From NCBI GenBank assembly GCA_944989445.1, contig CALYLW010000058.1:1037501-1101500 (forward strand): a stretch of 64,000 bases of DNA. Direction: 5' to 3'. The position numbers and the translations under genes are program-made. The notes below the pieces were generated by a model. It was not told where the DNA came from and searched no databases. It saw nothing but the letters and a program-made list of their open reading frames with translations. Of the stretch, positions 12,091 to 21,210 are shown in pieces (positions within the stretch are counted from its first letter, which is position 1; the number at the start of each line of letters is the position of its first letter). The stretch is from Ampullaceana balthica (taxonomy: Eukaryota; Mollusca; Gastropoda; Lymnaeidae).

Positions 12091-12887
12091 ATTAAATATT
12101 TTAATGAATTTCGGATTCATGTAGCTTTATATTACATTGTAATTAAGTTGACTTCTATTTTATTTTTTTGCCGGTAAATTAGCGTTATGCCGGAAATAAG
12201 GTTGTTTCTGGGCACCATCTTTGTCGCTAAGGCACATGATCTAGGGAAAAAGTAGTGCCAAACACGGGAATTTATGGGGGGAGGGGGGGGGGTGATGATG
12301 ATTCTCAAATTTCAAATGTTTTTAGTGAGGCTGTGATTTTGAAAACCGATGAAAATGTGAGAAAGAAAAAAGAGTTGGAAATTCTCAAATGTGCGGGTTT
12401 TTAAGCGATGCTGTGATTTTGAAAACCGACAAAAATGGGAAGAAAAAATGAGAGGAGTGGATTCTAAAATTTTAGGTTATTTTAGCCAAAGACCGATTTT
12501 GTAAAAATTGCGAAACATTAGGGTATAAAATGGTACTCACAGTTGATGCGTCTGAATCACTGCAACTAAACCTAACCCTAAACCTAAAACCTTCCATTTT
12601 GAAAAAATTCAACTATGAAAATTCTAAAACTAAACCTAAATTCACAATTAAAAATTCTAAAACTAAACCTAACCCTAACACCTTCAATTTTGGAGAATTC
12701 ACATTTCCTTTCAAAAATTTGACACAAAAATTAACTAAATTTTCTACCACAACGCCACTGGTCAAAAGAACGCTGTGCGCCAAATCTAAATTCTTCCCAG
12801 CCAAATTTGCAGTACCCTTATCGTCAAGTCAGCGTATCATATAGTTCCGCATTTTGCGGTAATGTTAAAGGTAAAAAAGGGTTAACC
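12091..12887. other. Intergenic with short degenerate repeats
   Basis: Includes a G-run near 12280, two related copies of a TTTTGAAAACCGA-containing block (about 12300-12480), and an AAACCTAACCCTAA-rich stretch at 12560-12680. The 104-codon frame at 12530-12844 results from this A/C-rich composition; I do not regard it as a gene. Confidence 0.35.
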
Positions 12888-13672
12888 TAGGGTTGTTAAA
12901 CGATAAATCGGAAATCCGATTATCGCTTTTGAAAGCGATAAACGTTTTTAAATTTCCCAAACCGATAATCGCATTTTAATTTTAAAAAAAATAAAATTGT
13001 CTCCGTATTGAAAACTGCAAAAAATATTTCAACAAAATTTATTCCCGCATTTGCTGTCATTTTCATCCAATATGGCAGCCAACATGTATTTATTTGTAAG
13101 TTTTGAGCGCTGCGTGCAGTGTGTTTGTAAATTAATACATTTATTTTTTGGCGAAAAGTGTGACGTCATTAAGTTCATTGATGTCCGAAATCGACAAAAA
13201 TATACGTAATAAATGCAGTCTATATTGTCAAAATCATGATGATAAAATGCAATTCCCCACATTACTTATTGTGTGTGACTTCATTTCGTTAATTCCACCA
13301 TTTCCACACCATCTTCGCCAGCCCTAGAAACAGCTCTGGGTGGGACGGCATTTTCTTAATTCAACGAAAACTGTCACGTCATTTCCTTATTCCACGTCAC
13401 ATTCCCCTTATAAGAATATATTTCTATTATCGGTGTACTGGATTCAAATTTTTGAAATCCGGGAACAGCCGGATATGGCTGGATTTATGAAGTGAAATCC
13501 GGTTGGAGCCGGATTTGTAAAATTGACGCGGATTCCGGATTTGCCAGAGCCGGAATTTGGTACACCCCTAATTTCTATGAAGTTAGTGGTAAAACGATAA
13601 TCGGTTTAAAATAGGATTTACATAACAGATATTCGGTTTGACAAAAAAAAATTTAAAAAATTAACAACCCTA
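12888..13672. mobile_element. hAT-like element, TAGGGTTGTTAA ends
   Basis: Inverted ends TAGGGTTGTTAA at 12888 and, on the other strand, from 13672; subterminal CGATTATCG / GATAATCGG words at both sides. The flanks GGTTAACC and CCTTAACC agree at 6 of 8 positions, suggesting an old target duplication. It holds a smaller insertion at 13428-13570. Confidence 0.6.
13420..13578. mobile_element. Nested 143-bp hAT-like MITE
   Basis: Element 13428-13570, ends TATCGGTGTAC and GTACACCCCTA, internal GGATT/AATCC words. The 8-bp ATTTCTAT is present on both sides (13420-13427 and 13571-13578). It lies within the element at 12888-13672. Confidence 0.75.
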
Positions 13673-14000
13673 CCTTAACCCCTCCATTTTATTTTTCATT
13701 TTAAAAAATGTATTAAGTGTCTTAATTTGAGGATTAATTGTCTTTATTTGAGGAAACCCCTTCGCTATATATGTTTCCTGTAGTTGTCAACATCGCGCAA
13801 GAACACAAACCCATATATCACTCAGTAATTGCAGGGTCTGGGGTGGTAAGGGGAGACAAATGAGAATTCCCCCAAAAATTCCTTGAGGGGAGGTAACTGG
13901 GTAGCGACACGGCAGCGACGAAGTGACGTCACTAGCATCGGCCGCCATTTTGTCCAGTACAACAATAAATAGCCTTTTTGTCTTATTACACTCTGCCTTA

Positions 14001-14794
14001 AAAGTTAAGCGTTAAGTTTTATATTAGCTGCTAGCAATCATTTTATTTAAATGGACGCTGGCTGGACCAGGCCCCAGTTTGAATTGCAGCCAGGGGCCTC
14101 GTGCAGTCTTATCTTATCTTATCTGTTTACAGACGCTCCTTCTATACAGAAGATTATTGCATCCTACGCTTATCTATGGTTTGTGTTTAGTCCTGCATTT
14201 TTATTAGAGATTTAAATGTTGATAAAGTGTTGGTTTTCCTGGATTCTTCAGGCAACCCATTCCACGCCCGAATTCCGGACGGGAAGAAGGAAAATGTGTA
14301 TGTGTTTGTTCTTGCATACGGAATAAGAAAGGTGTTTTTATCCTTATGTCTATCTGAGGGTTGTATTAAGTTATCTTTGTGTTGTATTTCTAATCTAAAA
14401 GTTAAGCGTTAAGTTTTATATTAGCTGCTAGCAATCATTTTATTTAAATGGACGCTGGCTGGACCAGGCCCCAGTTTGAATTGCAGCCAGGGGCCTCGTG
14501 CAGTCTTATCTTATCTTATCTGTTTACAGACGCTCCTTCTATACAGAAGATTATTGCGTCCTACGCTTATCTATGGTTTGTGTTTAGTCCTGCATTTTTA
14601 TTAGAGATTTAAATGTTGATAAAGTGTTGGTTTTCCTGGATTCTTCAGGCAACCCATTCCACGCCCGAATTCCGGACGGGAAGAAGGAAAATGTGTATGT
14701 GTTTGTTCTTGCATACGGAATAAGAAAGGTGTTTTTATCCTTATGTCTATCTGAGGGTTGTATTAAGTTATCTTTGTGTTGTATTTCTAAATTA
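14001..14794. repeat. 397-bp tandem duplication at a LINE 3' end
   Basis: 14001-14397 and 14398-14794 are near-identical. The one clear difference I saw is ATTGCATCC versus ATTGCGTCC. The unit contains a LINE 3' coding end, its 3' UTR, a (TCTTA)n tail and about 110 bp of non-LINE flank. Confidence 0.85.
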
Positions 14795-15236
14795 GAATTA
14801 ATTGGTTTATGTATGATTACTACTTTGCTCTTGGTTCTTCTATCCTCTAGTGTTTCAAGGTTTAATGATTTAACTAATGGTGTTATTCTTGTCAGTTTCG
14901 AATATTCTCCAGTAATGAATCTGGCAGCTCTTTTTTGAATTTGTTCTAGTTTATCAATGTTTTCTTTGGTGGATGGGTCCCATACAGAAGATGCATATTC
15001 TAGTACAGGTCTCGCCAAAGTGAGGTAGCATTTTAGTTTTATATCTCTATTACATTTGTTAAAGTTCCTTTTTATAAAGCCTAAGGTTTTGTTTGATTTT
15101 TTAATAACTTCATTGACATGGGGATTCCATGATAGTTTCTCATTTATTAAGACTCCTAAGTATTTTGCATCTTTAGTTTGGGTCAGTTCTTTTCCATGAA
15201 TGTAATATTCAGTCTTAATCTGCCCCTGTATCAGAA
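14400..15236 (-). pseudogene. 5'-truncated CR1/Jockey-like LINE, reverse-transcriptase C-terminus
   Basis: The minus strand from about 15236 encodes a YYIHGKELTQTKDAKYLGV block, then LARPVLEYASSVWDPSTKEN with the adjacent DKLEQIQKRAARFITG, and ends FSFFPSGIRAWNGLPEE.. with a stop at 14584. These are the thumb/C-terminal motifs of CR1/L2/Jockey-type LINE reverse transcriptases. The catalytic palm domain is absent (5' truncation). The frame is open from 15018 to 14584, so the copy is young. The 3' end has an AGATA-type pentamer tail. Related fragments: 17354-17520, 19605-19905, 20475-20690, 50575-51000 and 55535-55830. Confidence 0.85.
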
Positions 15237-15655
15237 GCTATTAAGTTAAGAACCAATAGCTCTCTACATGCTATTGGTAGTCTAGTACCAATAGACACTT
15301 CCATATTAAATGTGTACTGTAGGGCAGGCAAAGGTAGGCAAGTAGGTAAAGGTACTTGGACTTTTCACTTGGATTTGGATAAAATTTGTCAAAATTAAGC
15401 TACATTATTACTATTACTTATATAGTATATTAGCATAAGTGCCATAAGCCATGTTTTTTTAAATTTATGATATATTCTAGCTTAGTTCGATACTAAAGCC
15501 TGAAAAAAGCAATGTATTAAAACCAATTTATGACTCTAGATCAGGGGTCAGGAAACTTTGTCTGCAAGAGCCATAAACACCACATATTTAGAAAAGTAAT
15601 TTTGTGAGAGCCATACACAATGTTTAAAACTAATAAAAACTTTCTATGATAACAG

Positions 15656-15920
15656 GTGAAATCCGTGAACCTATCCACTACACATAAAAGCGTGGGGCGC
15701 CCATCACAACTCATTTCTCTTTGCAACTATTCTTTTGCATATAGATAAATATATCTAATTAATATGATAGTAGCATGTATATGATCAAAGTTGTGAAACT
15801 TTTAATGTTTATTAATATTCATACAAATTTGTATTTATGTTTCGCATCCTTGTACATGATAGCGAGTTGTGATGAGGGCCCCACGCTTTTATGTGTAGTG
15901 GATAGGTTCACGGATTTCAC
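15656..15920. repeat. 57-bp inverted repeat with a 151-bp spacer
   Basis: 15656-15712 is the reverse complement of 15864-15920 apart from two or three bases around GGGGC[GC]CCATC. The arms include CTATCCACTACACATAAAAG. The pair could fold as a long hairpin and lies inside the hAT-like element at 15542-16591. Confidence 0.85.
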
Positions 15921-15989
15921 ACTAACAATTCGGCCAAGTAGGCCTGAAGGATTACGTTCTTTTTAAACTTATAATAAAAACTCTTTACA

Positions 15990-16380
15990 ATTCACGTCTG
16001 ATGTCAACACATCTTTTTTTTACCTCTATTTTTTTTAAATTATACCAAACACCTCATAAGCGCCCGCCCAACGTTTTAATACCACTGTGATGTGGTCACG
16101 TGGTGAACTCATGGATGTCAACAAAAGCAGATGGGTACAGATGCTTATATAAAGATAAACTAAAAATGCAATAATTTAATAACGGTACATTCGATCGATC
16201 TGAAATTTTGATACAATGCATTGTCAGCCAAGATATATCTGTGGTAAAATTTTGAGATCTCTAGGACCATCAGAAGTTTAATTTTACGTTACAAGATTTG
16301 ACGGGAAGGATGGATGGATGGACGGATACAACATACAAACAGTGTGACTTAAATAAAAGCTTGTAAAAATGCAAGTAATT
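15990..16380 (-). repeat. Dispersed repeat family A, copy 2
   Basis: Reverse-strand match to 53820-54180: both share a GGATGGATGGA / TCCATCCATCC block, GATCTCAAAATTTTACCACA, TCAGATCGATCGAATGTACC and an AACACATC-type block. Confidence 0.65.
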
Positions 16381-16639
16381 GTGTGCATTTTGTGTAAACA
16401 CTAAAAGTACTATAATTATATCTCTGAATTATTTTAAACATGGTTATGCTGTTTTTTATATGCACTTAATATGTAGATCAAATGAGTCTGAATAAATTTT
16501 TTTTAAAAATAAACGAACATTTGTCTGAGAGCCAGATGCAGCCATCAATAGAGCCACATCTGGCTTGCGAGCCATGGTTTCCCGACCCCTGCTCTAGATC
16601 AAGTTTAAAGAAACAAACTGGTTATTCGAACTCGGGTCC

Positions 16640-16865
16640 CTAAAGACCAGTGATGGCAAACCTATGGCACGCGTGCCACAGTCGGCACGCAGAGCCTCAT
16701 CTGCCAGCACACGGCTAAGATATTACTTCCTTATTCAAACCAGCCCAGCCAAACCTCCACTTCCGGGTTTCATGGGAGTTTTGGCACTTTGCTTTATAAA
16801 TTGGTGGGTTTTGGTTGAATTTCGGGCACACAACCCCAAAAAGGTTCGCCACCACTGCTATAGAC
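16640..16865. mobile_element. 210-bp hAT-like MITE
   Basis: Element 16648-16857 with ends CAGTGATGGCAAACC and, on the other strand, CAGTGGTGGCGAACC. Flanks CTAAAGAC and CTATAGAC match at 7 of 8 positions, consistent with a hAT target duplication. The 68-codon frame inside is not a gene. Confidence 0.75.
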
Positions 16866-16946
16866 TCTAATCCTTATTTAGACCTGAGCCGATCGATAGA
16901 ACTCGCAAGAACAAACACATACAAATGTTCGTTCTTCCCGTCCGAT

Positions 16947-17352
16947 GTTTTTGATACCTATATACTTGGCATACACTCTACTTCTCTGTAATTTAAATTA
17001 AGATTTTAAAAAAACTATCCCAAGATTTTTTTAGTTTTTTTTAAAGCTTTTTTCTATTTCCTCAGGGATTTATCTATTTGGATAGAAATTTGAAAGGATA
17101 ACTTTTTCAAATAATTAAATCGTCCTTATGTTAAATTTTGTTTCTTCGATGAAATATTTTTTTCCATTTCCAATACTCAACACATTCTTTCTAATTTTTA
17201 AGAAAGACGTTACCCTTTCAATAAAAATTGGAAATGCGTTATTGAAATAGGCCACTTTGTAAGAATATGATTGTTAAATGTAATTACATTATCAATTTTA
17301 ATTGAAACAATTTCTTAGAGTAAAAGTAACAGAAAACCTATTTCATAAAATT
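16947..17352. repeat. Dispersed duplication, copy 1 (partner 29441-29890)
   Basis: Starts GTTTTTGATACCTATATA and runs through CCCTTTCAATAAAAATTGG to AACAGAAAACCTATTTCATA, closely matching 29441-29890. Copy 1 lacks two short segments present in copy 2 (around GAGCAAAGGCC and GAAGAGGGAAAAAC). Its right edge abuts a LINE 3' end. Confidence 0.8.
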
Positions 17353-17353
17353 C

Positions 17354-17520
17354 AGGCGTGGGATGGGTTGCCTGAAGAAACCAGGAAACCAACATTTTAT
17401 CAACATTTAAAACTCTAATAAGAATGCAGGACTAAACACAAACCATAGATAAGCGTAGGACGCAATAATCTTCTGTATAGAAGGAGCGTCTGTAACAAAT
17501 TTTACAAGTAAGATAAGATA
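17354..17520 (+). pseudogene. LINE 3'-end fragment
   Basis: Encodes the WDGLPEETRK-type C-terminal block, then the shared 3' UTR (TCTTCTGTATAGAAGGAGCG) and an AGATAAGATAAG tail. Same family as 14400-15236 but on the other strand; severely 5'-truncated. Confidence 0.75.
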
Positions 17521-17522
17521 AG

Positions 17523-17745
17523 GGGGCGCGATGGTCTAAGTGGTAGCGCACTGGACTATCGATCCGAGGTAGATCCCAAGTCGCGGGTTCGAGCCCAGGT
17601 ACTGGCAAGGCCCCTGGGGCATTGTGTTGGGGGCATTGTGTTGGCCACACATTCCCCTGCTCGTTAGTGGTGGCTAAAAACTTGTGAACGCTACATCACT
17701 TGCCCCATTGTCCGTCATGGACTGGAAAGGGGTCATTAGATAGTC
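17523..17745 (+). mobile_element. tRNA-derived SINE
   Basis: The first 75 bases resemble a tRNA gene: A box TGGTCTAAGTGG at 17532-17543 and B box GGTTCGAGCCC at 17586-17596, the internal promoter for RNA polymerase III. The acceptor-stem pairing of a true tRNA is not kept. The body GAACGCTACATCACTTGCC..GTCATGG also occurs in the SINE at 61521-61807. It is directly preceded by a LINE tail. Confidence 0.8.
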
Positions 17746-18167
17746 TTAGACTCTTATTAGTAGTCTTAGTCATCAAAAAACCTGGTTTGATAAGCTTAGT
17801 TAGTATTTAGTATTAGTAAGCAGAGTTTAGGCTTAGGTCAAGCATTGCATGTTCACATGGTAGTTCAATGGAATGGTAGTGTGTAGGATTGTTGTGTTGG
17901 AGGTGGAATGTTAGAACTTCAGATGGGAAATGAGCGCTAAAATCGGAAGAGTATCAATAACTGTCTAGGCTAGACTAACTAAATTAAACAGTAACGGTGA
18001 AGTGACTTCTGACTAGCAGTGCTTGCAGCTATTGAATTGGCAGTTTTGACTAGTTTAGTTTAGTAGTAGTATTAGTAATAGTTTAGTAGTACTAAGACTA
18101 ATACTAAACTAAATAAAAAATACTAATTATTAGTAATAATAGTATGGCCCCTAATACTATGGCCGAT

Positions 18168-18378
18168 GCTGCTCGTCTCGAAGTTCGAGTCATCCAGCAT
18201 GAATACTAGTACTAGTACTAGTCGTCTCGAAGTCGTCACTAAACTAAACCTAACCCAAACCCTAAAACCTATCACTAAACCTTACCTACACCCTTAAACC
18301 TATCACTAAACCTAAAATTTGATTCTGTCAGGAAAAACCAGTATCGATGCTTCGAACTTCGAGACGAGCAGCCACTTC
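18168..18378. repeat. Inverted repeat, possible MITE
   Basis: TGCTCGTCTCGAAGTTCGAG near 18170 is repeated in reverse complement near 18355-18377 (CTTCGAACTTCGAGACGAGC). A partial extra copy (GTCGTCTCGAAGTCG) lies at about 18220. No target duplication identified. Confidence 0.55.
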
Positions 18379-18389
18379 CTAATAGTATA

Positions 18390-19600
18390 AGTGACATAGA
18401 CTCATAGAGTATAGTATAGCTCTTTCAACAAGCTATTGGCAATTGGTAGTTGAGTTGTGATTTAAAACACTAAATGATATTTACTGGTCATAAACGTTTG
18501 ACTTTTAATATACTGCGTCGAAATAAGAGATTATTTTAAAATATGAAATAAGTCAAACCTTTCCAACAGACTTCTTCCGAAATAATTCCACTTAAAATCT
18601 ATATTGATCTGTTTAAGAAAACAAAATTGTATCAATAGCATTCAGTCTTCTAAAAAGTCTACTGTTTATTTTGGGCTGTTTTGGGTATTGAAATGGGCTG
18701 TATCGATGAACATTTTTATGATCTGAAAAAACTTACAAATTAAATGCTAATTAACAATTTCTACACCAAATACATTTGTTTAAAAGGTATACAGCTTCAT
18801 ATGCTTCTATATTTAATGTAAATTATACATGTATATATTTTTTGTTTTCTCTGTAACTGGTTAAGCTTTTATAAAATTATGCATATTCAACAAATAATTG
18901 TTTACATGAATTCTATTTGTACATAAAATAAAAAGTCGGAGAAACATGTTTATAAGAGAACATATTTTACACATTACATTATATTTGGCAAATATTCCAA
19001 TTAATTTTAACACATTATAATATAGCAGAGACCGCGATGTAGACCCCCCATATAAGATAAATGATAAGAAAAGTAATGTAAACGAACTTTTTCAGACGTT
19101 TCATTTTGACTCAATTTCATTCACCGCAAAAACCAACAAAAGTAAAAGGAAAAGAAAATAGTTAACTTAAAAAAAATAAATAAATATATAGGGCTTTCGC
19201 ATACAGTTTTAAATACTTGTTTTTTTTTAAAATGGTTTACTTTTTATGTCTATTCATCTTTAGGCAAACGAATTAAAGTCCAATTCAAAACAAATGACTA
19301 ATGTCATAGTTATGATTTTGTTTTTAAAAATAAAAAATTGGGGATGAATATGGCTAAGCAGCTAAGCATAATTTTGAAGAATGTGTGCCACAATTATTGA
19401 AATTTTCCCAGTGTCAGGGTATTGTGTTCAAATAGTAGCCTACACAAAAGTTTTCAAAGTGTACAGAGAATTAAACTTAATACTCCGTTAAAAGTTTTCA
19501 AAGCACTGCACTCCCACAAACAGATTATGGTAATTTATATTAAAAAACAACAACAAACACTTTACATTATTTTAAAATCGTATCAAATCTATTAGCCTAC
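18390..19600. other. AT-rich intergenic, nothing recognised
   Basis: No ORF, no clear mobile-element end and no repeated block stood out on either strand. Confidence 0.35.
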
Positions 19601-19604
19601 ATAC

Positions 19605-19905
19605 GCTTCTTCTATACAGAAGATTATGCATCTTTCGCTTATCCATTCATTGTTTGAGTCTATACTTGCATTTTATTAGATTTTTAAATATCGAAAGAGT
19701 GTTGTTTTTCCTGGTCTGATTAGACAACCGATTCCAAGTCCGAATTCCAGACGGGAAGAACGAGAATGTGTATGTGTTAGTTCTTGCATGCGGAATAAGA
19801 AATTTGTTTGTATCCCTATCTCTATCTGAAGGTTGTATTGGATTATCATTGTGTTGTATTTCCAAGTTAGAATTAATTGCTTTATGTTTTATTGATACTT
19901 GACTC
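19605..19905 (-). pseudogene. LINE 3'-end fragment
   Basis: The minus strand encodes IQHNDNPIQPSDRDRDTNKF and FSFFPSGIRTWNRLSNQTRK, the C-terminus of the same LINE family as 14400-15236, followed by the CTTCTGTATAGAAG 3' UTR motif. Confidence 0.75.
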
Positions 19906-19959
19906 TGTAATAATAATAATAAGAATTTATTTGGATGTAAAACACCTTAGACAGAAGGC

Positions 19960-20205
19960 ATGTCCATAAAGTACGTCACGCTATTTTTGACCATTTTTAA
20001 TTCCCCCCTCCCCCTGTCACAAATCCTCCCCCCCCCCTAAAGTACGTCACGCTTTCGAACACAATTTTTTTATTAACAAAATAAATAAAATTTAATATAA
20101 AACAGCGTGACGTCACACATGGCTGGACCCCCCTCCCACTTTCTTGCACCCCCTCCCCCCCCCCTTTGGAGCGTGACGTACTTTATGGACGGCCCCTTAC
20201 ACATT
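19960..20205. mobile_element. TIR MITE of the GTCCATAAAGTACGTCACGC family
   Basis: Left end TGTCCATAAAGTACGTCACG near 19970; the right end reads the same on the other strand (GCGTGACGTACTTTATGGAC). The interior has poly-C tracts and a third GCGTGACGTCAC site at 20105. Related to 8943-9332. Confidence 0.7.
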
Positions 20206-20474
20206 CAGATCATTTTCATTTATTTAATTAATTTGAATTATAGTTTTAAAGCTGAAATTAGCAAAACGTTCAAAACAAATGTTCCTCTTCTAATAATGCT
20301 GCTGTCACTGTTTTCGAGTTTGAATGCCATGTCCCTTGTTGTCCGCCCCAAAATTTTGTGGCGCTATTGGCTTTTCAAGGGCATAACATTTTATCAAGGG
20401 CGAAGATCAGTCCCACAACATTTTAGCTATGTCAATTTAAAAAAAATACAAATTAATTGTTGTGGGCAAAGAGA

Positions 20475-20690
20475 AATTTTGGTTTTCCTGGTTTCTTCAG
20501 GCAACCCATTCCACGCCAGAATTCCGGACGGGAAGAAAGAAAATTTGTATACGTTTCTTCTAATGTCTATTTGATGGTTGTATTAAGTTATCTTTGTGTT
20601 GTAAATTAGAATTAATAGCTTTATGTAAAATTACTACTTTACTCTTGGTTCTTCTATCCTCTAGTGTTAATTTTAATAAATTTAAAAACA
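20475..20690 (-). pseudogene. LINE 3'-end fragment with internal deletion
   Basis: The minus strand carries the TLEDRRTKSKVVILHKAINS block and a further piece near 20480-20545, with the middle deleted relative to 14400-15018. Confidence 0.65.
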
Positions 20691-21210
20691 ATATAAATGA
20701 TAACATTTTATTTTCCCCACTTAAACTTAATGAGGACAAATCACAAATATTTATCAACTGAAGCCTAAAATATTAATTATCATTCAATGGAAATGTATAT
20801 CATATAACACAGATTTTAAATAACGTAGTCTTGCGATTATTTTTGTAGCTCGACCAAGGAATGGATTTAGTGTGGGTACACAAATGAGATACGTCATGAT
20901 TTAGCATATGACGTCATGTCACAACGCAACAAATACGCCTTCTTTTTCCTCTCATGGACAGACATGTTTTGATACCAACTTTATTATGTTAAAGTTACAT
21001 CAACGTAAAAAAATAGGTTCATTAAAGGCAAGAGCTTGACCTAAACGCCGGTCATTAACCGGCAGGCTACTTTTAGGATAGAACAGTCTATTCGACCTGA
21101 AAGTTGGGAGAATAGCCTCGTATGTAGGTATCAATCAACACGAAAATAGCAACGTTTCCCTGTGTGACCGGGTTTGATCTTGCGGGTGGGAAAGAATTCA
21201 ACACATCAAA

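Larger units (their letters stand above)
15534..16599. mobile_element. hAT-like element with 8-bp TSD and internal inverted repeat
   Basis: Element 15542-16591. Ends read CAGGGGTCAGGAAACTTTG and, on the other strand, CAGGGGTCGGGAAACCATGG. The 8-bp CTCTAGAT flanks both sides (15534-15541 and 16592-16599). No transposase frame is visible. Contains a copy of dispersed family A (about 15990-16380, minus) and a 57-bp inverted repeat. Confidence 0.85.

Noticed and set aside
12560..12690. Interstitial telomere (CCTAA-type repeats)
   Set aside because: AAACCTAACCCTAA words are irregular, and no stretch of exact TTAGGG repeats exists; 18240-18310 is similar and also irregular.
17523..17600. Functional tRNA gene
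   Set aside because: A and B boxes are present but the acceptor stem does not pair and the body continues as a SINE.
20107..20574. 155-codon plus-strand ORF
   Set aside because: It joins a MITE end, unrelated sequence and antisense LINE; no coherent protein.
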